Positions 1 to 8,430 of a DNA stretch of 64,000 bases are shown here, in pieces (positions within the stretch are counted from its first letter, which is position 1; the number at the start of each line of letters is the position of its first letter). The notes beneath the pieces were generated by a model. It worked only from the letters and a program-made list of their open reading frames with translations. It ran no database searches and was not told the DNA's origin. A program made the position numbers and the translations under genes. The DNA comes from Pomphorhynchus laevis (taxonomy: Eukaryota > Acanthocephala > Palaeacanthocephala > Echinorhynchida > Pomphorhynchidae). The stretch lies in the NCBI GenBank assembly GCA_012934845.2, contig WNNJ02001611.1:1-64000 (forward strand), given 5' to 3'.

Positions 1-199
1 CGCATCTAAATTGGCAAATAAGCGAGCAAGCAGATACCCCGACGAGCTTACAAAGCTTAGAACGCGTCTAGGCCTATTACTTGCAAAAATGACATCGCGA
101 TGCATCAGAGGAACGCGATCTGCAATCGGACGTCCAGAATTTTGAACCCAAACTGAACTGAATTTTTATTTACGGGCCCATTTGCGGGTAACCCAGAGA
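1..199 (+). mobile_element. REL-LINE copy A, 3' end (C-terminus and 3' UTR)
   Basis: Frame 2-145 encodes about 47 residues ending in a stop. They align with the last ~90 residues of the 1028-aa protein on the opposite strand at 348-3434: a tail rich in Lys/Arg, with matching spacing of 'SxRYxxEL(T)xLRxRL' and 'SRCxRGTRSA'. The 3' UTR follows with the family hairpin CCC-ATTTGC-GGG at 177-188 and then an A-rich tail. The copy enters from outside the window, so its state upstream is unknown. It is tail-to-tail with copy B. Confidence 0.75.
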
Positions 200-320
200 T
201 TGTAATTTAAAAAAATAAAAATAAAAAAAAATAAAAAAAATAATAATAATTCTTTATTTTTAGATTTTTTTTTTTTATTTTAAATTTTTATTATTAATAA
301 TAATAATAAATAACGAATAC
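200..320. repeat. A/T-rich junction between two LINE tails
   Basis: A low-complexity run of A-rich then T-rich (TAA)n/(ATT)n sequence. It is read as the poly-A-like tail of copy A meeting the tail of copy B from the other strand, so the two tails form an imperfect inverted repeat. No gene is seen. Confidence 0.6.
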
Positions 321-328
321 ACATTATA

Positions 329-340
329 CCCGCAAATGGG
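329..340 (-). promoter_or_regulatory. REL-LINE 3' UTR hairpin (copy B)
   Basis: In element sense the 3' UTR reads CCC-ATTTGC-GGG just after the stop of copy B. The same CCC-N6-GGG hairpin is found at 177-188, 14342-14353 (minus), 23582-23593, 23745-23756 and, with a changed loop (TTTTCA), at 26215-26226. A conserved hairpin near a LINE 3' end is commonly the RT recognition signal; that role is inferred here. Confidence 0.55.
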
Positions 341-347
341 CATTAGT

Positions 348-3300
348 TCAACGATAGAAATCATTGTCTACAATTTCTTCTGAGAAAACCTGATTCAAGC
401 TGTTTAACATAGTTCCGTCTGACTGTATTGCACCGTTCTTGCGTAAACGTGGGGCTCGTAAACATGCTGAGGCGGAGCGGGCTATTTCAATGGATATTTT
501 CCTTTTGATCCGAGTGAGCGTTTCGGCGTATTCTGCATTCGTTCGGCGAGAGATTGCACCAGAAAGGGTTTTCAGTAATTTGATTGCCTGATCCCTCAAT
601 CCACCAGATGAAGATAATACGAACGGAATGAATGTCCCTCGTTCCACCTCCACTATTCTTTCATTGTATTTAGACAATTTTCGTTGTTCATTGTACTGAA
701 AATTTGCTTCGAGAGATCTAGAGCTACTGGCCTGAGCAAAAACCGAAAAAACCGTAACGTCTAGAAACGTCCGCTCAAACCAATCGTTGCCAAGTCCAGA
801 ACAAACAATATCAAGCCGGGCACTAATGTCACGTGTAGTTGTGCGTTCCATAAATTTTAGATTTGCAGGTACTGTGCTTAGGACCGGCTCCGTGTTCACA
901 GAGTTACACACTCGAGAAAGCTCTATGGCAAGTATGTCCCTTATAGCGTTGTGGCGTATAATAGGAAGGCCCCCGTTTCTACAAGCAAGTGCATGACTTA
1001 TATCCAGCTTCTCACCACAAGGACAAAAACGATTCGTCAGGTCTGAAGGCACTTGTCCATAACGGCTGGCTATGGCATCTTTGAATTGATTGGAAGATAG
1101 ATTGTGCTTTTCGGTTGATAGAGGCAATGCACTTAACCACGATGATGCACCTGATCGCATCGCATGCGTAATCGCGTTGTGAACTGAAGAATCGAAATTG
1201 TCAGCTACGCTATGTAGTCGCTCTTTCAACCTGCTCATTCGTATGGAAGTAATATCTAGTAATCTTGATTTTTGAATATCATATAGAGCTTCTGCATGGA
1301 CACCGATGTCATACGTTGATGCGAGAGATAATGAGCTATCGTACTCTAGACTCAATGTAAAGGTGGGGTCCACAATTCCAAGTCCTCCCAGCTTTAAAGG
1401 AGATGTGAGTAACACCTTCCAATTCTGATTTAGATTCCAATCTGCGAAAAGGGGAAGAAGAACATCTCTAAGTGCAGATCCCAAGTCCGTTAACCAGTCT
1501 TCATGACACTTGCTTGTTCGTAAAGAAAATATCCATTTCATTTGGACTGAGTTTATCAGGCCGCAGTATGCAACGTGCGGATCGATGTTGGCAACCACTG
1601 CTAGTTTTCGCACAAGTGCGGTCCATTTGTATGCTTTCAACCGGATAGTATCTTCCACAAACTCTGCAGACCCTATTGGAGCACCCAAGATCATTGTTCC
1701 GTTGATCGAGGTTTTGATGTCTGGTGAGGGAATATCATGAATAGAGATCGGGAAATGCGACACAAGTACACTCTTTTCTGGATTCACATGGTAGCCGAAT
1801 TTAGGACCCTCGTGAATCAGTAAATCCCATACCGTTTTCAGTTCATCCGACTTTCCAACAAAATTCGCGTCGTCGGCATACCATTTTTGAAAAACGTTGG
1901 GGACCGAACGACTGATAAGTGCTATAAGAGGAAGTGACGAGATTGCGAAACCTGGCATCGCGAAGGGGTCTCCTTGCGTAAAACCCTCCATTGAGTAGAT
2001 GCTACTGCCATCTCCAAGAACCAATTCTGCAGGAGTACTATATATATTATTTAGTACACGTGATAACGAGGGGCATCCGTACTCTATGTTATGCAGTGCT
2101 ACATTTCGATTTAGAGAGTTGAACGCATTAGAAGCGTCTATGGCTAGCAAACACATGTCACGTCCTGATGTATATCTTGCACGTAGTGAGTGAACAGCAT
2201 GATCGATACCTCCTTTCTGTCCCGCAGCTAGCTGGGAAATCCCGGCCACCTGTTGAATATCCTTTCTCACGATCTCTATTATCGCCTTGCTAACTATTCG
2301 TCTTGCGGTGTCCCCGATTCCAATCGGCCGAATGCCACCCGATTTTTTTTGTAGGGCGATTAAGCGACAAGTTGTAAAAGCTTCTAGCTGAATGGGTTCC
2401 ACTGACTCAGTCGCTAGCCTTATCGCAAATGAAGCAAGGGACCGTGCTAAATTTATCGAGTCCTGTCCAAATTTCGTTAACATGTGCCTCCAGCTGAGTG
2501 CGTCTAGGCCAGATGGACCAGCTCCACCTTGAGTTCGCTTGCAAGCACGAATAATACATTGATCGTCCAACACGAAATATCGGCTAGTTTGATGAGTAAC
2601 TGTTCCAGGTAAGTATTCGGAGAGTAATGCACTATGCATTATAGGTGCTGCTTGAGGATGAAGATCAGATAGTGCTTCCCTAACGGACTTGCCGTTTATG
2701 CATTCGTCGGGTGATAGCATTCGGGATAGAGTTTCACCTTCCAAAATGGACGTACTTGCGGCCAACCGTCCACGAGTCACTAAATTTCGATAGCGCTTAG
2801 TCCAATCCATATCATTCTTGTCATTCCGCAAAGATCTTTCACTCTGCAGATAGTTTGCCTCGCTGTACAGTTCGCCTATTTTCCCAGATTCCCAAAGTGC
2901 TAGTCTGCGCTCCAAGGTTTTTCTTACTATCCCAATTCTCGAAGTTTGTAATCTCTGCAAAATACAATGAGAAAATACTGTTGCCTTTATCAAGGAAAAA
3001 TTTGCGTCCATCCCATTGCTTGCAACGCACGAATAGAAAGATGTCAGTATCTTGATGACCATACGACTAGCATTACACGCTGGTAACATCAATAAGTTGG
3101 GACGCCATTGGATGACATGGTCGTAAACTTGTCTCATAGATAAGACTTCGGTAAGCGGAGATTTAGGTATGTTCATTACGGATTGAGTAGCTGTGAAGTT
3201 AATAGAAGGGTTACCTGCAACCTTACTAATTTTAGTTGACTGGGAGGCAGAATCTGAACATCCATCGTAAGGATTCGCATGAACAATTTTCATTTTAGAA

Positions 3301-3434
3301 GAATTCAGACAATCAGAAACTCGACAATTTGTGCATTTTCTATTGTTTTTCGCACATTTACAACCCTTACAGCGAGCTGCAGGACCATTACAAGTGCAGC
3401 AGAGTTGCATTGATGAAGGTTTTCCTCGGACCAT
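348..3434 (-). CDS. REL-LINE copy B: complete ORF with RT and restriction-like endonuclease (1028 aa)
   Basis: Uninterrupted 1028-residue polyprotein of an R2-group non-LTR retrotransposon. Residues 12-42 form a dense Cys cluster (CC-x-C, CKGCKC, CTNC), a CXC/metallothionein-like nucleic-acid-binding region rather than the usual R2 C2H2 finger. RT motifs: IRPIGIGD near 368-375, motif A with Asp433 (AIDASNAF), motif B FTQGDP at 485-490, motif C YADD at 519-522. Near the C-terminus a knuckle C804-x-C806-x7-H814-x3-C818 precedes a PD-(D/E)xK endonuclease (RLDIV, Asp875; FLDVTV, Asp892). Such proteins nick a target site and prime reverse transcription from it. The M-x-R-G-K start is shared with copies C and E, supporting this ATG. 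No stop or frameshift is visible, unlike all sister copies. The assignment is to a REL-endonuclease LINE; the exact clade (R2, R4, NeSL, Utopia, other) is not settled. Confidence 0.93.
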   Translation of the reverse strand: MVRGKPSSMQLCCTCNGPAARCKGCKCAKNNRKCTNCRVSDCLNSSKMKIVHANPYDGCSDSASQSTKISKVAGNPSINFTATQSVMNIPKSPLTEVLSMRQVYDHVIQWRPNLLMLPACNASRMVIKILTSFYSCVASNGMDANFSLIKATVFSHCILQRLQTSRIGIVRKTLERRLALWESGKIGELYSEANYLQSERSLRNDKNDMDWTKRYRNLVTRGRLAASTSILEGETLSRMLSPDECINGKSVREALSDLHPQAAPIMHSALLSEYLPGTVTHQTSRYFVLDDQCIIRACKRTQGGAGPSGLDALSWRHMLTKFGQDSINLARSLASFAIRLATESVEPIQLEAFTTCRLIALQKKSGGIRPIGIGDTARRIVSKAIIEIVRKDIQQVAGISQLAAGQKGGIDHAVHSLRARYTSGRDMCLLAIDASNAFNSLNRNVALHNIEYGCPSLSRVLNNIYSTPAELVLGDGSSIYSMEGFTQGDPFAMPGFAISSLPLIALISRSVPNVFQKWYADDANFVGKSDELKTVWDLLIHEGPKFGYHVNPEKSVLVSHFPISIHDIPSPDIKTSINGTMILGAPIGSAEFVEDTIRLKAYKWTALVRKLAVVANIDPHVAYCGLINSVQMKWIFSLRTSKCHEDWLTDLGSALRDVLLPLFADWNLNQNWKVLLTSPLKLGGLGIVDPTFTLSLEYDSSLSLASTYDIGVHAEALYDIQKSRLLDITSIRMSRLKERLHSVADNFDSSVHNAITHAMRSGASSWLSALPLSTEKHNLSSNQFKDAIASRYGQVPSDLTNRFCPCGEKLDISHALACRNGGLPIIRHNAIRDILAIELSRVCNSVNTEPVLSTVPANLKFMERTTTRDISARLDIVCSGLGNDWFERTFLDVTVFSVFAQASSSRSLEANFQYNEQRKLSKYNERIVEVERGTFIPFVLSSSGGLRDQAIKLLKTLSGAISRRTNAEYAETLTRIKRKISIEIARSASACLRAPRLRKNGAIQSDGTMLNSLNQVFSEEIVDNDFYR

Positions 3435-3556
3435 TTAGCAAGGATCTTGCTCTTCCGATTGTGAATTGTAAGATGTTATTGTATTTGACTTTTTCTTGAT
3501 AATCGCTCTTTGTAATTTGTGTATGTTATTTTATCTCAAACTTTTTTTTAAGCTCG

Positions 3557-3654
3557 TTCTTCTATAATCGTTCTTCTATAATCGTTCTTCTATAATCGTT
3601 CTTCTATAATCGTTCTTCTATAATCGTTCTTCTATAATCGTTCTTCTATAATCG
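3557..3654. repeat. 14-bp minisatellite, 7 units, beside the 5' end of REL-LINE copy B
   Basis: Seven exact or near-exact tandem copies of TTCTTCTATAATCG. They are bracketed by two partial copies of a longer block (3504-3552 and 3655-3717) that both read CTTTGTAATT...TATGTTATTT...CTCAAACTTTTTT. Lying about 120 bp upstream of the copy B start codon, the array sits where the element's 5' UTR or promoter would be. Confidence 0.85.
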
Positions 3655-3717
3655 TTCTTTGTAATTCGTTAGAACAGTTATAATTTTTTGTATGTTATTT
3701 ATCTCAAACTTTTTTTA

Positions 3718-4251
3718 ACGATAATAATAATAATATATATAGATAATAATAATAATTATTTTTTAATAATATTTTTTTTAAATAATTATTTATTATATCA
3801 GTCATTAATTATTAATTATTATATTAATTATTATTAATCATTATCATTAATTATTTATTATTATATCAGTCATTACCGTATATTTAGCTCTGCTGCTATC
3901 TGCAGAGGAATACGGGCTGGAACCTATCAGCTTCTATTTCTTTTTTCTAGTCAATTCAAAAAGTTTAATTTTATTTTATCGTTATTCTTCTACTAAAAAG
4001 GAGAAGTTTCAACATAAGGTAATCAAATGATTGCATTTAAGAGACCAGGTAATGACCAATTGCTAGGTCGCGTAGCGCGTGGATTGAAGGTGGTAGATCT
4101 TTATAGATTCTGTTCCAGCCTGCAACCGCCTGAAGCAGGGCAGCCCCCTGTCAGATGCTGCTGGATGGCCCGTTGTAAGTTTAGTCTGAGTCAACTAAAC
4201 TAGGTGGCGACACCGAAAAAGCAACGTTAAAAATCATGACTTAAAAGTTAC
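3718..4251. other. AT-rich spacer, then a G/C-richer structured leader before PLE1
   Basis: Positions 3718-3870 are (ATT/TAA)n low complexity. From about 3880 composition changes. Positions 4060-4215 are G/C-richer than the surroundings and rich in short hairpins (see 4179-4218). No ORF is supported. The position immediately 5' of the PLE1 ORF suggests it is the element's 5' leader; I do not recognise it as host sequence. Confidence 0.4.
4179..4218 (+). ncRNA. Candidate structured RNA in the PLE1 leader (two hairpins, GNRA loop)
   Basis: Two adjacent hairpins: GTTTAGT/ACTAAAC (4179-4185 with 4194-4200, 7 bp), then GGTG-GCGA-CACC (4203-4214), whose loop is a GNRA tetraloop, followed at once by GAAA (4215-4218). 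A short stem II followed by GAAA is the arrangement of a hammerhead ribozyme, and Penelope-like elements are known to carry hammerheads, but no CUGANGA box is visible before this stem. It is called only as a structured leader. Confidence 0.3.
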
Positions 4252-6015
4252 ATGTACTCAACCATATTGGAAAAATACGTAAGTACTAATGATTTCAATT
4301 TTAGATCTTTTAAATGTAACAGAAAAAATTGTATAGTTTGTGATGTTATAAATAATAACAATTGTATCGTAAGTAATACGACAAACAAATGTTTTTCATT
4401 AAATATTAATAATAATTGTAACTGCAATACCGCAGGTGTAGTGTATCTTATACAATGTACATGTGGATTGCAATATATAGGAAAAACATATCAAATGTTA
4501 AAAACTAGGTTTAGGCAACACATATATAATATACAGCATAATAGTCAAACTATATTTCATAAACATATGAGATTAATAGGACATGATATTAAAAACTGTA
4601 AATTATTTATTTTAGAACATATTATCGAAGAAAACATTTCAATATTAAATCAAAAACTATTAGAAAAAGAAGATTTTTGGATTAAAACGCTTAATTCCAT
4701 GTACCCATTAGGATTGAATGACGTGGTACAAGGAATTGGCAGAAGTAGTATAATACATAATAAACAACTATATTATAATAATCCGGTTAAACGCAAGCCA
4801 AGAAGTCATGGTGATAAAAGGAATAGGAAAAATAGAGTTAAAAATATTAAAAAAGATATGTATATAAATGAACAATTAGAAATATTAAAACAACTTTTAA
4901 GTGATAATAAGCTAAAAGATCTTTATGTAAATATAAGAAGTTTTTCTAAAGATATCATATGTTCAATAAATCAAAAATTAATTAACGACTATGATAGGCT
5001 AAGTTGTATAATAGACAGTTATTGTAATACAAAATACTATAATCATACAATAAATGTTAATAATAACAATAGAAAATATACATTAACCATAAACTTCATT
5101 AATAAATGTATAGATAACATAAATATAGCCGGACTTTTAAATAATTCTAAAAGTAAAGAAATAATAGGGTCAGATTTAAGTAAATATATTCCTAAAATAA
5201 GGTATAAACTCCTACCACCATTAGGACGAAAAATTTGTAATTATAATAAAGAATTAAAATCAATATGTAACGATAATATTAGAAACATAATGGAAACAGA
5301 ATGCAATTGTAAAAGTCTTAGTTTTGATAAAATAAATGAACATATATGTACCCATAATCTAGAATTAATTGAAAATTGTGAATTAAGAAAGCTGCTATCA
5401 AAAGGGTATAAATATAGATTAAATAATAACAACGACAAAAATAAAATTTACAATTCGTTATATAATAACTTAAATGATTACTTTAGTAAGCTGATTAATA
5501 GTGAAAGCTCGAATATATCTAAGATAAAAATTTGGAAAGATTATATATTTGATAAAATTAAAAATAAAATGAAAATAACAAACAATTATAAAAGGAAAGA
5601 TAAAATTAATAAAGATATGTATAAAGAACTTACTAAATTAAAGGATAACTTTATAATAACAACTATTGATAAAGCTAGTAATAACTTTGTCTTCATATGC
5701 AAAAAGCTTTATTATGATATACTGATGAAAGAGGTTAATTCTAATGATTTAGATGTAAATCCAACATATGAACGTAGTGAGTTTAGTTTTGAAACAATTA
5801 TTACAAGTCATTGTTCTATAATGGATAAAAAGGGTATAAAAGTTAAATCAGATAATAAAACTATACCTTTACTATATTGGAATTCAAAATTACATGAAAA
5901 CCCAATAAAACCTAGGTTCATATGTAGTGCGTTTAAATGTACATTAAAACCACTTTCTGTCTATATGAATAAAATACTTAAAGTAATTAAAACAAACTTT
6001 AAAAACATTTTGTAG
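4252..6015 (+). CDS. PLE1 copy 1: N-terminal GIY-YIG plus N-terminal part of RT (587 aa)
   Basis: Long open frame of a Penelope-like retroelement with permuted domain order. A Cys-rich stretch at residues 22-45 is followed by a GIY-YIG endonuclease at about 61-160 (GVVYLIQC, QYIGKT, catalytic Arg in TRFRQH, Glu in KEDFWI). A long Lys/Asn-rich linker (165-420) comes next. Then come RT N-terminal motifs: TTIDKASNNFVF, equivalent to the 'ADKG' motif, and LYWNSKLHENPIKPRFI, the 'K-x-HK-P-R-I' motif. GIY-YIG at the N-terminus is the order reported for Naiad/Chlamys PLEs; canonical Penelope has it at the C-terminus. The frame ends just before the RT palm, which follows in another frame at 6016-6790. 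The protein is nearly identical to the copy at 28841-30062, so amplification was recent. Confidence 0.85.
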   Translation: MYSTILEKYVSTNDFNFRSFKCNRKNCIVCDVINNNNCIVSNTTNKCFSLNINNNCNCNTAGVVYLIQCTCGLQYIGKTYQMLKTRFRQHIYNIQHNSQTIFHKHMRLIGHDIKNCKLFILEHIIEENISILNQKLLEKEDFWIKTLNSMYPLGLNDVVQGIGRSSIIHNKQLYYNNPVKRKPRSHGDKRNRKNRVKNIKKDMYINEQLEILKQLLSDNKLKDLYVNIRSFSKDIICSINQKLINDYDRLSCIIDSYCNTKYYNHTINVNNNNRKYTLTINFINKCIDNINIAGLLNNSKSKEIIGSDLSKYIPKIRYKLLPPLGRKICNYNKELKSICNDNIRNIMETECNCKSLSFDKINEHICTHNLELIENCELRKLLSKGYKYRLNNNNDKNKIYNSLYNNLNDYFSKLINSESSNISKIKIWKDYIFDKIKNKMKITNNYKRKDKINKDMYKELTKLKDNFIITTIDKASNNFVFICKKLYYDILMKEVNSNDLDVNPTYERSEFSFETIITSHCSIMDKKGIKVKSDNKTIPLLYWNSKLHENPIKPRFICSAFKCTLKPLSVYMNKILKVIKTNFKNIL

Positions 6016-6790
6016 GTATAAAACACTATTTCAGTATTAATTCTACAAAAGAATTTTGAGAACAGACAAAAGGAATAAATTTTTAAAATATAAATACATA
6101 CGATTTTAGTACGCTTTATACAAATCTAGATTTAGATTTAGATTTAGAGAAGCTTTAGACAAATTCATTTAAATTCGAAAATAGATATACATATATATGT
6201 TATAATAATTATAACGCTTATCTGACAAAAATTCAACCTTAGAATAAATAAAAAATTGAATAAAATTGAATCGATAAAAGCCATATTTTGATAAATCAAA
6301 GTTATTTAAAAGTAAATATTTGCCTATATTTAAACAAATAAAAATTGTAATCCAGTTATACCTCACTTATTTTTAGTTTTATCGAATATGAATTTGTTCA
6401 GAACTAAGTAAAAAAATAAATCTAATGATGTTATCATTATATCATCGATATAATGGTGATATGTGTATTTAACTATAATAATGTTTACCCAATAAGTGAA
6501 CAAATTTATCCAAGTAGCCTTTTTTAAATAAAGCTAATGTTGATGCAGCTAATATTGATTATTTGCTTTTTAATATTAACAAATAAGGTATATATCTAGA
6601 CATGAACATTAAATTAACATCAATTAAAATTATCGCTATTTGTATCGTAAAGATGACATATAAATTTACAAGAAACATTTTGTAAGATGTTGCAAAATTG
6701 TGAAGATGGTATATTTAAATTTTTAAGAAACATTTTTTTTTGCATAAGCATTCATGAATATCATATAATTTTAAATATAATATATTAATA
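6016..6790 (+). pseudogene. PLE1 copy 1: decayed RT palm and C-terminal part
   Basis: In short frames this matches the RT palm encoded by the copies at 27779-28540 and 63004-63870. Recognisable pieces are the segment before motif B (near 6260-6300), motif C at 6446-6460 reading Arg-Tyr-Asn-Gly-Asp, and the ending 'HEYHI...' near 6750-6780. Many stops and frame changes are present, far more than in the intact 1764-bp frame just upstream. The back half therefore looks older or less constrained than the front half. The first catalytic Asp of motif C is Gly, as in the other copies. Confidence 0.6.
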
Positions 6791-7379
6791 ATAAAAAATC
6801 TTAGGTTATAACTACTTACAAGATAAAATAACATACAATATTAATAATCAAAGGAATCTAAATCGCATAATCTAGAAAAAAAAGTTATGTGATCAAGTTA
6901 ATTACAACTATATACAATCTTCGCGGGCTTTTTAGATCATCGTGGGCTATTTAGATTGTCGGCTCGCAGACGCTTGCCGACGTAATGCCGGAGGGTGAGG
7001 TAAACATCATAGACAGTCGTATGCTTACCGTTATCGACAATGGATACCCATATGCATCTTCCGAGAGAGAAGCTGCGATCGACACGTGTTCTCCAAATAT
7101 CAATACTTAATGCGGATTGAATATCAGACTAAACGACCGCACCGACGCATCATTGAATGACCGCACCAACTCAGAAATTAAAGCTGCTATCGAACCGCTT
7201 TTTCGTTTGAATGTGCACTAATCCTCTCTTGTACAAAACTTGACAGAATCGAAAAGGACAGTCAACAATAGAATCGCGTCGAATACACACATGAACTGCT
7301 TTGTGATAGTGTTTCAGCCCAAAGTTCTTAGTTCAACATAACCGCATGGCTAATTACACGCCGATGATGGGATTTGATA
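6791..7379. other. Spacer with an unexplained G/C-richer island (about 6920-7375)
   Basis: Positions 6798-6821 carry a partial match to the ...AACTACTTACA motif seen at 14738, 40436 and 49707. From about 6920 to 7375 composition is clearly less AT-rich than on either side, with CG dinucleotides and a weak frame from ATG 6983 (PEGEVNIIDSRMLTVIDN...) that is soon closed. I recognise no protein or RNA family in it. Confidence 0.35.
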
Positions 7380-8430
7380 TTTAAACAATCAAAAATATTA
7401 AATAATTAAATTTTAAGAATTGCCTATGCAATAATATTAACTAATAATATTATTAACTTAATAATATATTAATTAATACAGGCTATTAGCTTCAAAATTA
7501 AATTAACCGTAAATTTTGATAAATTTTTAAACGCCGCTACAATGTTCATTTAAAGCTGTTGCATATATGATATGTCTATGATTGAATCCCAAATTAAAAT
7601 GCAAAAGAATTTTAAATTGGAATTGGATCAATTATACGTAAATATTTAATCGTCTATGGAATAATGTAATTGTAGAGCAACTTATGCTCTATTCACTATC
7701 CAGAATTCAAAGGGCTTTTGAGAATCTGGTCTTCGTAGGAACACATCAGTTACCAGAGATTTTAAGATTGGGCATAAAGAATCAAATATATTAACTCTAT
7801 CTGGCACGATTGAATAGGAATAATAACCAAGCTGACACCGTTTACTGCATTATGTATCTCCAATATTCAATCCAGTAAATCTATGAAAAGTTCATATTAA
7901 AATAATTGTAAATAATTGAAATAATTAAAAATTAAATAATAAATAATTATTTAATAATTTAAATAATTAAAATAATTGTAATATTCTACTGATATGCTGT
8001 GGAAATGAGGGTTAGGAACATTAAAAGTTAGTAACTTTGCTATACCTGTGTCAGGTACAAGGTTCATTATTATAGCGAAACAAAAATTAGTATTATCCCC
8101 CTTTGCATTAATTGAGAAAAATTTAATATTATGAAATATCATGTTGATTGCTTGCTGATGATCGCAGTTTGTAAACAAAAATTAAGGCAAAATTTTTGCC
8201 TTAATGCAAGACTTAATGCAAGTTGCCTTAAACAGCCAACTTGCATTTACGGTGTGGAGAAGTCTTTAAAGTTGGAGTATTCAAAGTTAGAGGTCATCAG
8301 GAGGAACTATTATCCTTATTCTTCTACATCGTCTGTTTTTTATTATTCAATTCATAAAATTTCAATTTTATATTTTAACTTGATATAAAATGAATTGTAT
8401 AAAATGTTTATAATCATTTATTATATAGTA
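7380..8430. other. AT-rich intergenic DNA with a PLE1 3' UTR shard
   Basis: Mostly low-complexity AT DNA without a supported gene. Near 8177-8205 there is a short palindrome (TTAAGGCAAAA with its complement), and at 8292-8395 a fragment of the PLE1 3' UTR consensus (GAGGTCATCAGGAGGAACT, then the block ending TTAACTTGAT). Confidence 0.4.

Noticed and set aside
348-3434. Classical R2 inserted in 28S rDNA
   Set aside because: No rRNA gene sequence is seen on either side of this or any other copy, and the N-terminus lacks the usual zinc fingers.
3557-3654. CRISPR or bacterial iteron array
   Set aside because: 14-bp directly abutting monomers in a LINE 5' flank; no spacers and no replication gene.
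7951-8388. Two small overlapping frames (75 and 85 aa)
   Set aside because: AT-rich, no domain, and partly within a PLE1 3' UTR shard.
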